A DNA stretch of 13,492 nt from DAOVDI01 sp965373045 (GCA_965373045.1 CBDVEQ010000053.1:1-13492), one strand, 5' to 3'; shown: positions 1 through 7,875, numbered from the stretch's first letter. Numbers and translations are program-made. The notes: generated by a model from the sequence alone, not told the origin.

Positions 1-23
1 GGCGGATGGGGAGCCCCTTCGCC
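1..23. other. GC-rich hairpin at left edge
   Basis: Bases 1-6 pair with 18-23 (one G·T), and 8-10 pair with 15-17 around a small loop, with one bulged T at position 7. No T-run follows on the plus strand, so this is not a standard intrinsic terminator. It may be the 3' end of a structure belonging to a gene outside the window. What it serves cannot be told from here. Confidence 0.25.
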
Positions 24-71
24 GCACCACCCCTCCTTCCCTTTAGCCTTGCTTGGTGTTCATCTTCCCTT

Positions 72-108
72 TGTAATTTCCGTGTAAACGGGAATGACGT
101 AAATTACA
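72..108. repeat. Inverted repeat with GTAA tetraloop upstream of tRNA promoter
   Basis: TGTAATTT (72-79) is the exact reverse complement of AAATTACA (101-108). Inside it, CCGT (80-83) pairs with ACGG (88-91) around a GTAA loop, leaving a 9-nt bulge on the 3' side. It lies 17 nt before the -35 box of the tRNA promoter. It could be a regulator site or the end signal of an upstream transcript. No function can be assigned. Confidence 0.3.
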
Positions 109-125
109 GGCTAACTGGTTAATCG

Positions 126-154
126 TTGACTTAGAAGTTGGATTTCGCTAAAAT
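126..154 (+). promoter_or_regulatory. Sigma70-type promoter of tRNA-Met
   Basis: TTGACT (126-131) and TAAAAT (149-154) are separated by 17 nt, each matching the housekeeping consensus at 5 of 6 positions. Transcription would start near position 161, about 4 nt before the mature tRNA 5' end at 165, a typical arrangement for a stable RNA gene. Confidence 0.75.
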
Positions 155-164
155 CTGTGAGCTT

Positions 165-241
165 GGCGGTGTAGCTCAGGAGGTCAGAGCATACGGCTCA
201 TATCCGTAGTGTCGGGGGTTCGAGTCCCTCCACCGCCACCA
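165..241 (+). tRNA. tRNA-Met (CAT), elongator type
   Basis: A full cloverleaf folds. The acceptor stem is GGCGGTG (165-171) with CACCGCC (231-237), followed by A238 and an encoded CCA (239-241). The D stem is GCTC/GAGC, the anticodon stem TACGG (192-196) with CCGTA (204-208), the anticodon CAT at 199-201, and the T arm GGGGG-TTCGAGT-CCCTC. The G1-C72 pair and the lack of three consecutive G-C pairs in the anticodon stem argue against an initiator tRNA. A tRNA-Ile2 with modified CAT anticodon cannot be fully excluded, but the body resembles elongator tRNA-Met. The convergent secretin gene ends only 13 nt away. Confidence 0.95.
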
Positions 242-254
242 CAACCTCCCTCTC

Positions 255-2387
255 TTATTTCACCCTGACCCGGCTCTCTCCGGCAGTAAAGGAGATCGAT
301 TTTCCTGAGACGGCATTCCCTGTGACGTAAGTAGCCGCGATCAAGCACTCTCCTTTAGCCTTTGACAGAAAAACAAGTGTTACGAGACGGCCTGATCCTT
401 TGATACCTTTACCGAGGTGTGGACTGGAAAATCCGATAGTGCACATACCTGAAGAATTGTCTATGTTTTTCAAAAAAGGAACGTTCTCCCCTCCCCGGGT
501 AATAATTGCACCTGGAACAATCTGCTTGACTTCGAGCACCTGAGGATTATAGGAGATCCCCATGGAAAAACTGCCGATCTCTTCTTCTGTTCTCATATTC
601 AAGCTGATCCGGAACTCCCGGTTCTGGGGAATCTCAAAATTGGCCGGAGACAATGTGATCCTGTTCAGCCCTGCTGCTATTTGTTCCTGCTGCCTGGAAA
701 GACGCCGGTTGATCTGCCGTGCTTCTAATTCTGCTGGTGATATCCTCCCGGAAGATGGGCTGGAAGACATCGTTCCTTGAAGATCGACCCATATGGGTTC
801 TCGATCTCTCTCAGAAAGCGGTATGTTCCGAATAATATGTGGGGTTATGGTCATTATGACATCGGTCTGTTGGATAGTTGTGTCATTACTGGAAAACAGA
901 GCACCGATGCCAGGCAGGTTTTTCAAACCTGCGATACCCTTTACCGTCTTCCGCTCTTCATCTTTTAACAGGCCAACCAGAAGATTGGTCTCTCCATTCT
1001 TCAAACGGAAAACATTTTTGACCTCCCGTGTGCTTATGATGGGAATATCCGCATACCCTATTCCTCCTATAGATTTAACCTTTAAATCCAGTTCAAGAGT
1101 CACGTCATTTTCTCGGTGGATACGAGGAACGATCGTGATGTCGATTCCGATATCTTTAAATTCAAAGGACGTGATGGGCTGCTGACTGACCCCCCCTGCT
1201 GCGATCGGGGAAAATGTCGTTGTTGGGATTGGGATCTCATCACCAACAAGATATTTGATTTCTTCACCATGGATTCCTCTGAGCTGAGATTGGGCAATAA
1301 GCTTAGTATCCGAATCTGATTCCAGGAACCGAAGGAGGGATGCAGGGAGACTAATCTGGTAATTCTCTGCCTTTGAAAAATTTAGGTCACTCAGATTTCG
1401 CCAGACCGAATCCCCGGTCAAACCACTTGTATTCTGGAACCCCAGAGATAGGCTTTCAAAATCCAGGCCTAATTGTTTCATTTTTGTCCGGGAGACCTCC
1501 ATGATCTCAATGTTCAACATCACCTCAGCTTTGGGTTTGTCCCAAACATAGAGGACCTTTTCTGCCAGTTCCAGGACCGAGGGAACATCACGAATGGTTA
1601 CACTGTTCAGTTCTTTGTCCACAAACACGGTCGGGCCCTTGAACTGAGTACGGAGAAGTTGAAGAAGAGCGCTGTGAATGTCCTGTGCATTGATATTGGA
1701 AAGATAAAAAGTCCTGATCACATTCAGTTCATACTGCATCCGCTTATCCGGGCGGTCGGGAATAATAATTACTGTCTTTTCATTTATGGGTCTGTAGAAA
1801 CACTTCGTGGCCATACATAGAACACTGACAGCCTCTTCAAAATTCATGCCTTCCAGATCTATAGCAAAAGGCGTGTCTTTAAATAGTTCGTCAAAAATGA
1901 TATTGATCCCTGCATATTTGCCCAGAGCTAAAAAAATCGAACGCATGTTCGTCTCCGTAAATTTGAGATCAACGGGATCCTGGCTGACCTGGAGCTTAAT
2001 GAGAGGTTCGATCTTGGATACTTCAGGTTCCTCGACTCGAGGTTTCTCACCCGCCAGAGTGCGAGCTTCATCTATGATCCGGAAATTTGTCGGATCAAAG
2101 GAAAGAGCAGTCTTGTACTCGGTCAAAGCTTCCTCTTTTTTTCCCTGAGCCGCCAGATTTCTGGCCCGGGCCACATGGACAAGACTTGCCGAGACCTTGG
2201 CCCGCATTAATGCCATTTTGTAATAGGACTTTTCCGGGTTTTCAAGCACAGCCCTCTTAAAATACTTTAAAGCTTGATCCCAGTCTTTGTTTAATGCCGC
2301 CTGAGTCCCGCTTTTGTAGCTCGGACTCAACGTCGCACAGCCCCAAAAAGCAAGGCTGACGATTAGTATGATCAATATTTTTTTCAT
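255..2387 (-). CDS. pilQ: Outer-membrane secretin (PilQ/GspD family) with N-terminal TPR and C-terminal cohesin-like domain
   Basis: This 710-residue protein should form the outer-membrane exit ring of the pilus or secretion machine encoded upstream. It starts with a lipoprotein signal (hydrophobic run to AFWGC, lipidated Cys17). Residues about 24-115 look like tetratricopeptide repeats. A STN/N0-like domain (about 140-200) and an N1-type secretin_N domain (about 218-284, with VFVDKELNSVTIRDVPSVLE) follow. The secretin beta-barrel core spans about 355-530 (VGDEIPI, DIGIDITIVPRI, LLVGLLKDEERKTVKGI, NLPGIGALF). After a Ser/Gln-rich linker, residues about 585-705 resemble a cohesin domain (FSMGISYNPQVLEV, SGRLVTLVF), which is not part of standard PilQ. 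The start is fixed by AAGGAGAG at 2393-2400, 5 nt upstream, and the ATG overlaps the pilP stop (ATGA). It is the last gene of the operon. GspD of a type II system is the alternative; the pilMNOP neighbours favour a pilus-type machine. Confidence 0.92.
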   Translation of the reverse strand: MKKILIILIVSLAFWGCATLSPSYKSGTQAALNKDWDQALKYFKRAVLENPEKSYYKMALMRAKVSASLVHVARARNLAAQGKKEEALTEYKTALSFDPTNFRIIDEARTLAGEKPRVEEPEVSKIEPLIKLQVSQDPVDLKFTETNMRSIFLALGKYAGINIIFDELFKDTPFAIDLEGMNFEEAVSVLCMATKCFYRPINEKTVIIIPDRPDKRMQYELNVIRTFYLSNINAQDIHSALLQLLRTQFKGPTVFVDKELNSVTIRDVPSVLELAEKVLYVWDKPKAEVMLNIEIMEVSRTKMKQLGLDFESLSLGFQNTSGLTGDSVWRNLSDLNFSKAENYQISLPASLLRFLESDSDTKLIAQSQLRGIHGEEIKYLVGDEIPIPTTTFSPIAAGGVSQQPITSFEFKDIGIDITIVPRIHRENDVTLELDLKVKSIGGIGYADIPIISTREVKNVFRLKNGETNLLVGLLKDEERKTVKGIAGLKNLPGIGALFSSNDTTIQQTDVIMTITPHIIRNIPLSERDREPIWVDLQGTMSSSPSSGRISPAELEARQINRRLSRQQEQIAAGLNRITLSPANFEIPQNREFRISLNMRTEEEIGSFSMGISYNPQVLEVKQIVPGAIITRGGENVPFLKNIDNSSGMCTIGFSSPHLGKGIKGSGRLVTLVFLSKAKGECLIAATYVTGNAVSGKSISFTAGESRVRVK

Positions 2388-2893
2388 TGCTGCTCTCCTT
2401 CCAGGGAAAAAACCCTTGGCTGGGAATCAGGGCCAAGGATCGTAATCTCTGTGCGGGTAATTTTTTCAACCCGGAATCGCTCATCGATCCATTCGTCCTT
2501 TTCCACAGCCATGGCTTCATTCATGTATTTGACCAATGCTACGATCTTTTCCCCGGAACATACATATCCAATATACTGAAGTTCCAGCCCTTGGAGCTGA
2601 CTCTGCGATGATGCCGAGAGGCTAGTATCTCCTACTGTCTGTTGGTCCGTAGGTTTTAATCTTCCAGGCACAGCATCTCTGTCTACAGTCAATCCCGAAG
2701 ATACTTTTGAACCGGGAATAAAAAGATTGCGTGCAGGCTTTTCAGGTCTTTCCATTTTCTTGCGGAGAAGGTCCATCCTTATATGGCTGTCCGTTGTTGA
2801 AACATCTTTTGCCTTTTCCGCTCCCAGGACCAGGCAAATAAAAACCAGCACGAATCCACACAACAGAACAGTCCGAAAAACGTTATTATTCAT
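2384..2893 (-). CDS. pilP: PilP-like/GspC-like periplasmic alignment-complex protein
   Basis: This 169-residue protein has an N-terminal hydrophobic segment (about 8-25) ending in VLGAEKAK, then a low-complexity Ser/Gln-rich linker and a C-terminal beta-rich domain (about 102-165, LQYIGYVCSGEKIVALV...EWIDERFRVEKI) typical of the PilP/GspC HR fold. In known systems this domain links the PilN-PilO dimer to the secretin N0 domain. Classical PilP is a lipoprotein. Here no good lipobox is seen, so it is either anchored by an uncleaved helix or cleaved by signal peptidase I. It overlaps pilO by 8 nt and the secretin gene by 4 nt. Assignment rests on the C-terminal fold signature plus gene position. 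Confidence 0.8.
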   Translation of the reverse strand: MNNNVFRTVLLCGFVLVFICLVLGAEKAKDVSTTDSHIRMDLLRKKMERPEKPARNLFIPGSKVSSGLTVDRDAVPGRLKPTDQQTVGDTSLSASSQSQLQGLELQYIGYVCSGEKIVALVKYMNEAMAVEKDEWIDERFRVEKITRTEITILGPDSQPRVFSLEGEQQ

Positions 2894-3443
2894 AATATCC
2901 TGCTATCGTGATTCTCAACTTTAAAATACCGCTGCTTACATCCACTTCCAGAAAATCCACCTTCTCAAGGATCAAAAACCTGGGGAAAGTCTCGATAGTG
3001 TAAATAAACTGCCTCAAATTGCTGTAATTTTCAGAGATAATAAAGCGAATCCGGACTAGATAGATCTTTTCTTTTTCAAATTCCTCGTATCCATATTCCA
3101 GGGGAGGAACCGGAATTCCTCTTCCCCGGAACATTTTTTCCAGGTCGAGACGGGCCTGGGTCAGGATATTGCTCTCTTTGTAAAGAAAATTTTCTTTCAG
3201 ATTCTCCAGGTCTCTTGCAGTCCGGGACCATTTATTCCAATCATCCCTTGTGCGTTCCAGGTCCGCTTCACCCGTCTGGAGAGCGGCCTTTGTTTTGGAA
3301 ATCCTGTCCGTTGCGTTATAATATTTGGTTTTCTGAGCAGAGGCAAAAAGCAGGTCAAAAACACCTGCTGCCAACAAAAACAGACAGATCACCAGCAGGA
3401 AATTCTTGTCTTTGTGTGTTAACAGCTCAAAAAGTTTTTTCAT
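2886..3443 (-). CDS. pilO: PilO-like inner-membrane alignment protein
   Basis: The 185-residue protein has a short cytoplasmic N-terminus (MKKLFELLTHKDK), one transmembrane helix (about 14-33), a charged coiled-coil segment (about 40-95) and a C-terminal periplasmic ferredoxin-like domain (about 100-183, with YLVRIRFIISENYSNLRQFIYTIE cut by gaps in similarity to typical PilO). PilO forms a heterodimer with PilN in the periplasm and recruits PilP. The gene overlaps pilN by 17 nt and pilP by 8 nt, so translation is likely coupled. Sequence identity of this family is usually low; the call depends on topology and order in the operon. Confidence 0.82.
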   Translation of the reverse strand: MKKLFELLTHKDKNFLLVICLFLLAAGVFDLLFASAQKTKYYNATDRISKTKAALQTGEADLERTRDDWNKWSRTARDLENLKENFLYKESNILTQARLDLEKMFRGRGIPVPPLEYGYEEFEKEKIYLVRIRFIISENYSNLRQFIYTIETFPRFLILEKVDFLEVDVSSGILKLRITIAGYYE

Positions 3444-3990
3444 AGGTAAATGAAATCCTCACAAGCAGATAACCGTTCTCTGTCCGGGTCTCTCCTCTAA
3501 CTCTGATCCTCTGATAATTTCGTTTATTCAAGTGGTCAATGAACACAAGAAGTTCATTCAGGGCCGGGGCCGCCACACTCATAGAAACCTCGATCTTTTG
3601 ATCTTCTCCGGGAACAGGGGCGAGGGATACGATATAACAGGAATCAGGCAGAAGTTCTTCCAGATCCGAAAGGAAATCCGACCATGAAAAACTTTTTTTT
3701 AAGATCACGGAATTGATCAGATCTATCTTTGGCTTCCGGGATATGACTTCTTTTTCGATCAAAGATACCAAATGGCTCTTTTCTTGTTTCACTTTCTCCA
3801 TGCGCTGTTCAAGTTCTGAGAGAGAAACATGGGCTTCCTCGCTTTTGCTTTTGTATCCAACAAGAGTAAAACCGGAATGAACTGCCAGCAGAACGGTTAA
3901 AAAGACTAAACTTCCACAAAGAAGATAAAAAAGCCGTCTGTTCTTCAGCGGATTAGTCGCTAAATTGAGGCTTAACCGGTTCATTGACAT
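3427..3990 (-). CDS. pilN: PilN-like inner-membrane alignment protein
   Basis: The 187-residue protein begins with a cytoplasmic tail containing LSLNLATNP, the position of the short conserved Asn-containing motif by which PilN docks into PilM. A transmembrane helix (about 19-43) is followed by a coiled coil (about 50-85, SELEQRMEKVKQEKSHLVSL) and a ferredoxin-like periplasmic domain (about 100-185). It is the expected partner of both PilM, whose gene overlaps it by 10 nt, and PilO, whose gene overlaps its end by 17 nt. GspL C-terminal region is the type II counterpart, but a separate PilM gene upstream supports the PilN name. Confidence 0.85.
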   Translation of the reverse strand: MSMNRLSLNLATNPLKNRRLFYLLCGSLVFLTVLLAVHSGFTLVGYKSKSEEAHVSLSELEQRMEKVKQEKSHLVSLIEKEVISRKPKIDLINSVILKKSFSWSDFLSDLEELLPDSCYIVSLAPVPGEDQKIEVSMSVAAPALNELLVFIDHLNKRNYQRIRVRGETRTENGYLLVRISFTYEKTF

Positions 3991-4925
3991 ATCGTTTGAC
4001 CTAAAAGTGGAGAAAGAATATTTTGGTCCTCCGCACTCAAAGTAAATTTTAAAGTGGAAATGACTTTTTGAACAGGAAATTCCAGGTGATCCTTTAAAGC
4101 ATTGAAGATCTTCTCTCCTCCCTCCACAAACCCCAGCCGAATCTGGATGGTATCGATTCTGTGGTGGTCATGATCCTCAATAAAATGAATAGTGTTATTG
4201 ATCTCTTGAATGATGTTCCGGATCTCGGGTGCTTCCCCATCCGGTTCATCTTCCGACAAAAATCCTCCCTTCTGGCGGGCAAGAACAATTTCCTTGCTGA
4301 CAACCGCCAGCAGGCTTAATGAATCGGCTTCGATATTAATCAACAGTATGTTTTTTTCTTCAGGCCAATCCACACAATGATATAGGCTTATGACCGGATT
4401 TGCCACAATCCCTACATCAATTCCGCATCTGGAAAGAAGGTCTTCATATTCCCGGACAACCGGATTTTTTACGATCGAGGCGATCACTCTCTCCTTTTCT
4501 GCCGTCTTCACAACATGAAACGCTAGACGGTAATCTTCAGCCAGCATGGGCATCTGTTTTTTGACTCGATGCTGGATGACCAAAGCCTTATCTTTATGGC
4601 TCTTGGGAAGTGAATCAAAGGAGAAAACAAACAGCCTCTGGCACTGCTCGGGAAGGAGGAATGCGACCTTGCGGCCGTTTAACCCCAATTGGTCCTTTCC
4701 TTTGCGGACAACCTGCTCCAATCCGGTTCTGTCCTGGATATTTTTTCCGGAATAAGAAGGTTTTACGATATGCTCCTGCAAAGGGAGTATAAAATGATTC
4801 TTCAGAAGACAGTTTTTGTAAGATGTATACACCCCGCTGACATAACGGGATGTGATCTGAATGGCTGTGGACGCAATAGGGTCCCGCGTAAAATAGGAAC
4901 AAATCTTCTGATAGAGTCTACTCAT
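3981..4925 (-). CDS. pilM: PilM-like actin-fold protein with degenerate nucleotide-binding motifs
   Basis: This 314-residue cytoplasmic protein sits between the assembly ATPase and PilN, the position of PilM. Residues 1-60 align in pattern with the start of the actin-like fold, and a second half begins about residue 190. The usual Asp-Ile-Gly phosphate-binding motif is replaced by AIQITSRYVSGV (Gln23 in place of Asp), and the second one reads LLINIEADSLSLL (about 194-206) instead of a D-x-G form. ATP binding may therefore be lost while the PilN-binding role remains. I chose the ATG at 4925 over the in-frame TTG at 4943 because GAGG lies 5 nt before it and it begins just after the ATPase stop. 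The family assignment is based on position and fold pattern rather than strong motifs; an MshI- or GspL-N-terminal-like protein is the alternative. Confidence 0.75.
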   Translation of the reverse strand: MSRLYQKICSYFTRDPIASTAIQITSRYVSGVYTSYKNCLLKNHFILPLQEHIVKPSYSGKNIQDRTGLEQVVRKGKDQLGLNGRKVAFLLPEQCQRLFVFSFDSLPKSHKDKALVIQHRVKKQMPMLAEDYRLAFHVVKTAEKERVIASIVKNPVVREYEDLLSRCGIDVGIVANPVISLYHCVDWPEEKNILLINIEADSLSLLAVVSKEIVLARQKGGFLSEDEPDGEAPEIRNIIQEINNTIHFIEDHDHHRIDTIQIRLGFVEGGEKIFNALKDHLEFPVQKVISTLKFTLSAEDQNILSPLLGQTICQ

Positions 4926-4930
4926 CCTGT

Positions 4931-4934
4931 CCTC
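4931..4934 (-). promoter_or_regulatory. Ribosome binding site deciding the pilM start
   Basis: On the minus strand GAGG ends 5 nt before the ATG at 4925. The sequence overlaps the last codons and stop of the ATPase gene. It supports the ATG rather than the upstream TTG at 4943 as the pilM start. Confidence 0.5.
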
Positions 4935-6561
4935 ACTCCACAAAAGTGACCTTATTGAGCTCCTTCAAGCTGGTGCTCCCTTTTATAACCTTGTCTTCGA
5001 TCCCTATCGCTCTAAGAAAAAACATCCCCTCATCTTTCGCCTGTTTTCTGACTTCAGAAAGTGGTTTTTTCTCAAGTATCATTTCCCGGATCTTATCTGA
5101 AAGCTCCAGCAATTCAGCAATCGCTGTCCTTCCTCTGTAACCTGTAAACCCGCATTCCGCGCAACCCTTTGCTTCAAAGAACTGCTGATCTTTGTACTTC
5201 GCCGGGTCCAATCCAGATTCCAATAGTGTTTCATTATCATATTTAACAGGTTTCTTGCAATGGGGGCACAAAACCCGCACAAGCCGCTGGGCTAAAATAC
5301 AGTTCAAGGCAGAAATAAAACTGTAAGGATCGACCTTCATATGCAGGAACCGGCCGACCACATCAAACACATTGTTGGCATGGACTGTAGTAAAAACTAG
5401 ATGGCCGGTCAAAGCAGACTGGATCGCGATTTCTGCAGTCTCAGGATCCCGGATCTCCCCTACCATGATCTTGTCCGGATCATGCCTTAGGATGGACCGG
5501 AGACCCCGGGCAAAGGTCAGCCCCTTCTTCTCATGAACAGGTATCTGTGTGATGCCATCGATCTGATATTCGACAGGATCTTCGATCGTAATGATCTTGT
5601 CCTGCGGGGCTTTGATCTCGGTCAATGCAGCATAAAGCGTGGTTGTCTTTCCGCTTCCTGTGGGACCTGTCACCAGAACCATTCCATAGGGTTGGACAAT
5701 ATATTTCCGGAATTTCTTCAGAATGGCATCGGAAAAACCCAGTAACTCCATTTTCAGTTCAGAGATGGCCTCAGTGATCATTTCCTTATCCAGGATCCGG
5801 ATCACGGCATCCTCTCCATAGATGCTGGGCATGATGGAGACACGGAAATCAATGGTTTTTTCTTTAATCTTCAGCCTGAACCTCCCGTCCTGCGGCACTC
5901 TTCGTTCCGCAATATCCAGATCAGACATAACCTTGATCCGTGACACAATGGGAGACTGAAACTTTTTATCAATGGCTTCCATTGCCTCTCTCAGCACTCC
6001 GTCGATCCTGTATTTGATGGCAACGCCGTCATCCCAGGATTCAACATGTATATCACTTGCCCTCTTCTGGACTGCGGTAAAGATGATGGAATTGACCAGT
6101 TTGATGATGGATGCATCCTGATCAGCAAGTTTCTCTACAGAGATGACCTCTTCGTCATCCCTGCTTTCCCGATCCACCACCTGCATGACAAACCCTGCTG
6201 TGGCATCCTTCAGAACCTGAAGCGCAGTCTCGCTTTTTCGCAGAGCTTCAAGAATGGATGTTTTGGAAGCGGCAAAAACTTCGACTTTTTTCCCCAGATA
6301 AGACTCGATAGAATCAATGATCTCTATGTCAGAAGGGTCGGCTATAGCAATTTTTACAGAGTTCTTATTCTCCTCCAGGGGAACAAACAAAGCACGATGC
6401 AGAAAATCCACAGGAAATGACTGGATCAGTTTCCTGCTTAAGGACAAGGAAGAAAGCTCGAGATAAGGTACTTTATACCTTTCGGCAACTTTTTTGGTTT
6501 CCAATTCTTCTGTGAGCGGATTGTTTTTCACTTGCTCTTTGGTTTTTTTTGTATTTGTCAT
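4933..6561 (-). CDS. pilB: Type IV pilus/type II secretion assembly ATPase (PilB/GspE)
   Basis: The 542-residue protein is a secretion ATPase that would form the cytoplasmic hexamer powering pilus or pseudopilus extension through the platform protein. Residues about 20-120 are a GspE/MshE N-terminal domain. The ATPase core carries Walker A GPTGSGKTT (299-307, Lys305), an Asp-box region (RASDIHVE, DGRFRLKI), Walker B-like IMVGEIRDPETAEIA (Glu369) and the His box TTVHANN. A zinc-binding tetracysteine is intact at Cys432, Cys435, Cys467 and Cys470 (CPHC and CAEC), a feature of PilB/GspE and not of the retraction ATPase PilT. The N-terminal domain is short: the first helical part of MshEN with the RLG-type motif is missing. 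The ATG overlaps the stop of the platform gene (ATGA). Confidence 0.95.
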   Translation of the reverse strand: MTNTKKTKEQVKNNPLTEELETKKVAERYKVPYLELSSLSLSRKLIQSFPVDFLHRALFVPLEENKNSVKIAIADPSDIEIIDSIESYLGKKVEVFAASKTSILEALRKSETALQVLKDATAGFVMQVVDRESRDDEEVISVEKLADQDASIIKLVNSIIFTAVQKRASDIHVESWDDGVAIKYRIDGVLREAMEAIDKKFQSPIVSRIKVMSDLDIAERRVPQDGRFRLKIKEKTIDFRVSIMPSIYGEDAVIRILDKEMITEAISELKMELLGFSDAILKKFRKYIVQPYGMVLVTGPTGSGKTTTLYAALTEIKAPQDKIITIEDPVEYQIDGITQIPVHEKKGLTFARGLRSILRHDPDKIMVGEIRDPETAEIAIQSALTGHLVFTTVHANNVFDVVGRFLHMKVDPYSFISALNCILAQRLVRVLCPHCKKPVKYDNETLLESGLDPAKYKDQQFFEAKGCAECGFTGYRGRTAIAELLELSDKIREMILEKKPLSEVRKQAKDEGMFFLRAIGIEDKVIKGSTSLKELNKVTFVE

Positions 6562-7766
6562 CCTATTACTCGTATAATATTGAATATCGGCAGATAAACT
6601 GACAGGAGCATTCCGGCTACTAAAAGCCCCATAACAATGATGATCACTGGCTCTATAAGTGAGACAAATCTGTCGATCTTCATTTGGATCTGATGGTTAT
6701 AGACTTCCGCCACATCAATAAGCATGCCGTCCAGGTTTGCCGATGACTCTCCGATACGAACCATATCCAGAGCCAGGGCTGGGAAAAAACCTGTATAATG
6801 GAGGGACTGATAGAGGCTTTCGCCATTTTTAATATGATCCGGTAGATCCTTCATTTTTTGGAAGAGAAATTTATTCGGAACAGCCTGGCTGGCAATGCCG
6901 ATCGAATCGATCAGGGAGATCCCCCCGCCAAGCATCAATCCCAGAGTTCTGCTGAAAAGCGATACAGCTGACTCAAGCCAGATCATACGCGCATAGGGAA
7001 CTTTAAGTTTCATCCGGTCGATGAAAATTTCTCCCTTTTCCTTTGTTTTCATCCTAAGATACAGAAAGAGCAAGAATAAAACCAGAGTCAGGAAAACAAG
7101 TACATTTCTCTTCGCAAAAACGGCAAAAGAGACCAGAACCCGGGTAATGGCGGGCAAACGGGCCTGAAATGAGGAATAAAACTCAGCAAATCGCGGAAGG
7201 ATAAAATTAATCAGAATTCCCATTAGAAACATTGAAAAAATAATCAGCACTGTGGGATAGGTGAGGGCGGCCTTGATCTTGGCCTTTGTTTCTGAAATGA
7301 CTTTGGAATAATCGATGTACTTGGAGATGCTTTCCTCCAAGTTGCCGCTCCTCTCTCCTGCCATAAGCGATGCAATGTAGACCTTTGAAAACTCACGTTC
7401 AAACGGCATAAAGGCTTCTGATAGAGATTTCCCTCCCTTGATCTCCTTCTCTACCTGCATCAGGAGTTCCTTCAGGTGAACATTCTTGACACGGCTGGAA
7501 ATAATCGTGATGCTTTTGAGTATAGGATATCCCGCTTTAACCAAAGCCACAAGTTCCTGATTAAACATAAGGAAATCTTTATCTTTGATCTTTTTTTCAA
7601 AGGGGAGGAGAGGGATATGGATATTTTTCCAATCTTTCCTGACTGAAAGAACACAGAATCCCTGTTCTTCATAATGCCTTCGGCACTCCGCGGCTGTGGA
7701 AATAAAAAAGGATCGGGAAACAACCTTCCCGTCATCCAATGTAAAGCGGCATATAAAATTCGGCAT
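6558..7766 (-). CDS. pilC: Inner-membrane platform protein (PilC/GspF)
   Basis: The 402-residue protein has the usual two tandem T2SSF domains: about 65-190 (FNQELVALVKAGYPILKSI, MAGERSGNLEESI) and about 268-395 (FSRTLGLMLGGGISLIDSI, RIGESSANLDGML). Three membrane helices are visible at about 168-190, 218-236 and 371-394. The N-terminal segment (FTLDDGKVVSRSFFISTAAECRRHYEEQGF) is the small cap domain common in PilC/GspF. It is the inner-membrane base that the ATPase works on. This is the first gene of the operon, preceded by a good promoter at 7806-7834, giving a leader of roughly 33 nt. Only a weak ribosome binding site is visible before the ATG. Confidence 0.94.
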   Translation of the reverse strand: MPNFICRFTLDDGKVVSRSFFISTAAECRRHYEEQGFCVLSVRKDWKNIHIPLLPFEKKIKDKDFLMFNQELVALVKAGYPILKSITIISSRVKNVHLKELLMQVEKEIKGGKSLSEAFMPFEREFSKVYIASLMAGERSGNLEESISKYIDYSKVISETKAKIKAALTYPTVLIIFSMFLMGILINFILPRFAEFYSSFQARLPAITRVLVSFAVFAKRNVLVFLTLVLFLLFLYLRMKTKEKGEIFIDRMKLKVPYARMIWLESAVSLFSRTLGLMLGGGISLIDSIGIASQAVPNKFLFQKMKDLPDHIKNGESLYQSLHYTGFFPALALDMVRIGESSANLDGMLIDVAEVYNHQIQMKIDRFVSLIEPVIIIVMGLLVAGMLLSVYLPIFNIIRVIG

Positions 7767-7805
7767 TATTAACTTTAATCCAAGTGTTTTCAGTGTGCTA
7801 TGCAG

Positions 7806-7834
7806 ATGTTAGGAAATATCCCCGTTTTTGTCAA
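7806..7834 (-). promoter_or_regulatory. Sigma70-type promoter of the pilus assembly operon
   Basis: On the minus strand TTGACA (7834-7829) and TAACAT (7811-7806) are 17 nt apart. The -35 box is a perfect match; the -10 box matches 4 of 6. Transcription would start near 7799, about 33 nt before the platform-protein ATG at 7766. This is a housekeeping-type promoter, not a sigma54 one. Confidence 0.65.
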
Positions 7835-7875
7835 CATCGACGTAAGAGAGAGCCCTTCCCATTCTATCTCCCATA

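Noticed and set aside
1..30. End of a tmRNA or second tRNA (sequence runs into ACCACC)
   Set aside because: The arm before it does not form a T stem-loop with a seven-base loop, and a match cannot be supported from so few bases.
562..2148. Several plus-strand open frames (for example 793-1185, 1473-1820, 1807-2148)
   Set aside because: They lie opposite the well-supported secretin gene, show no recognisable motifs and have no ribosome binding sites or promoters; they are shadows of its codon pattern.
4615..4902. Minus-strand 95-residue frame inside pilM
   Set aside because: Alternate frame of pilM with low-complexity, cysteine/proline-rich translation and no start signals.
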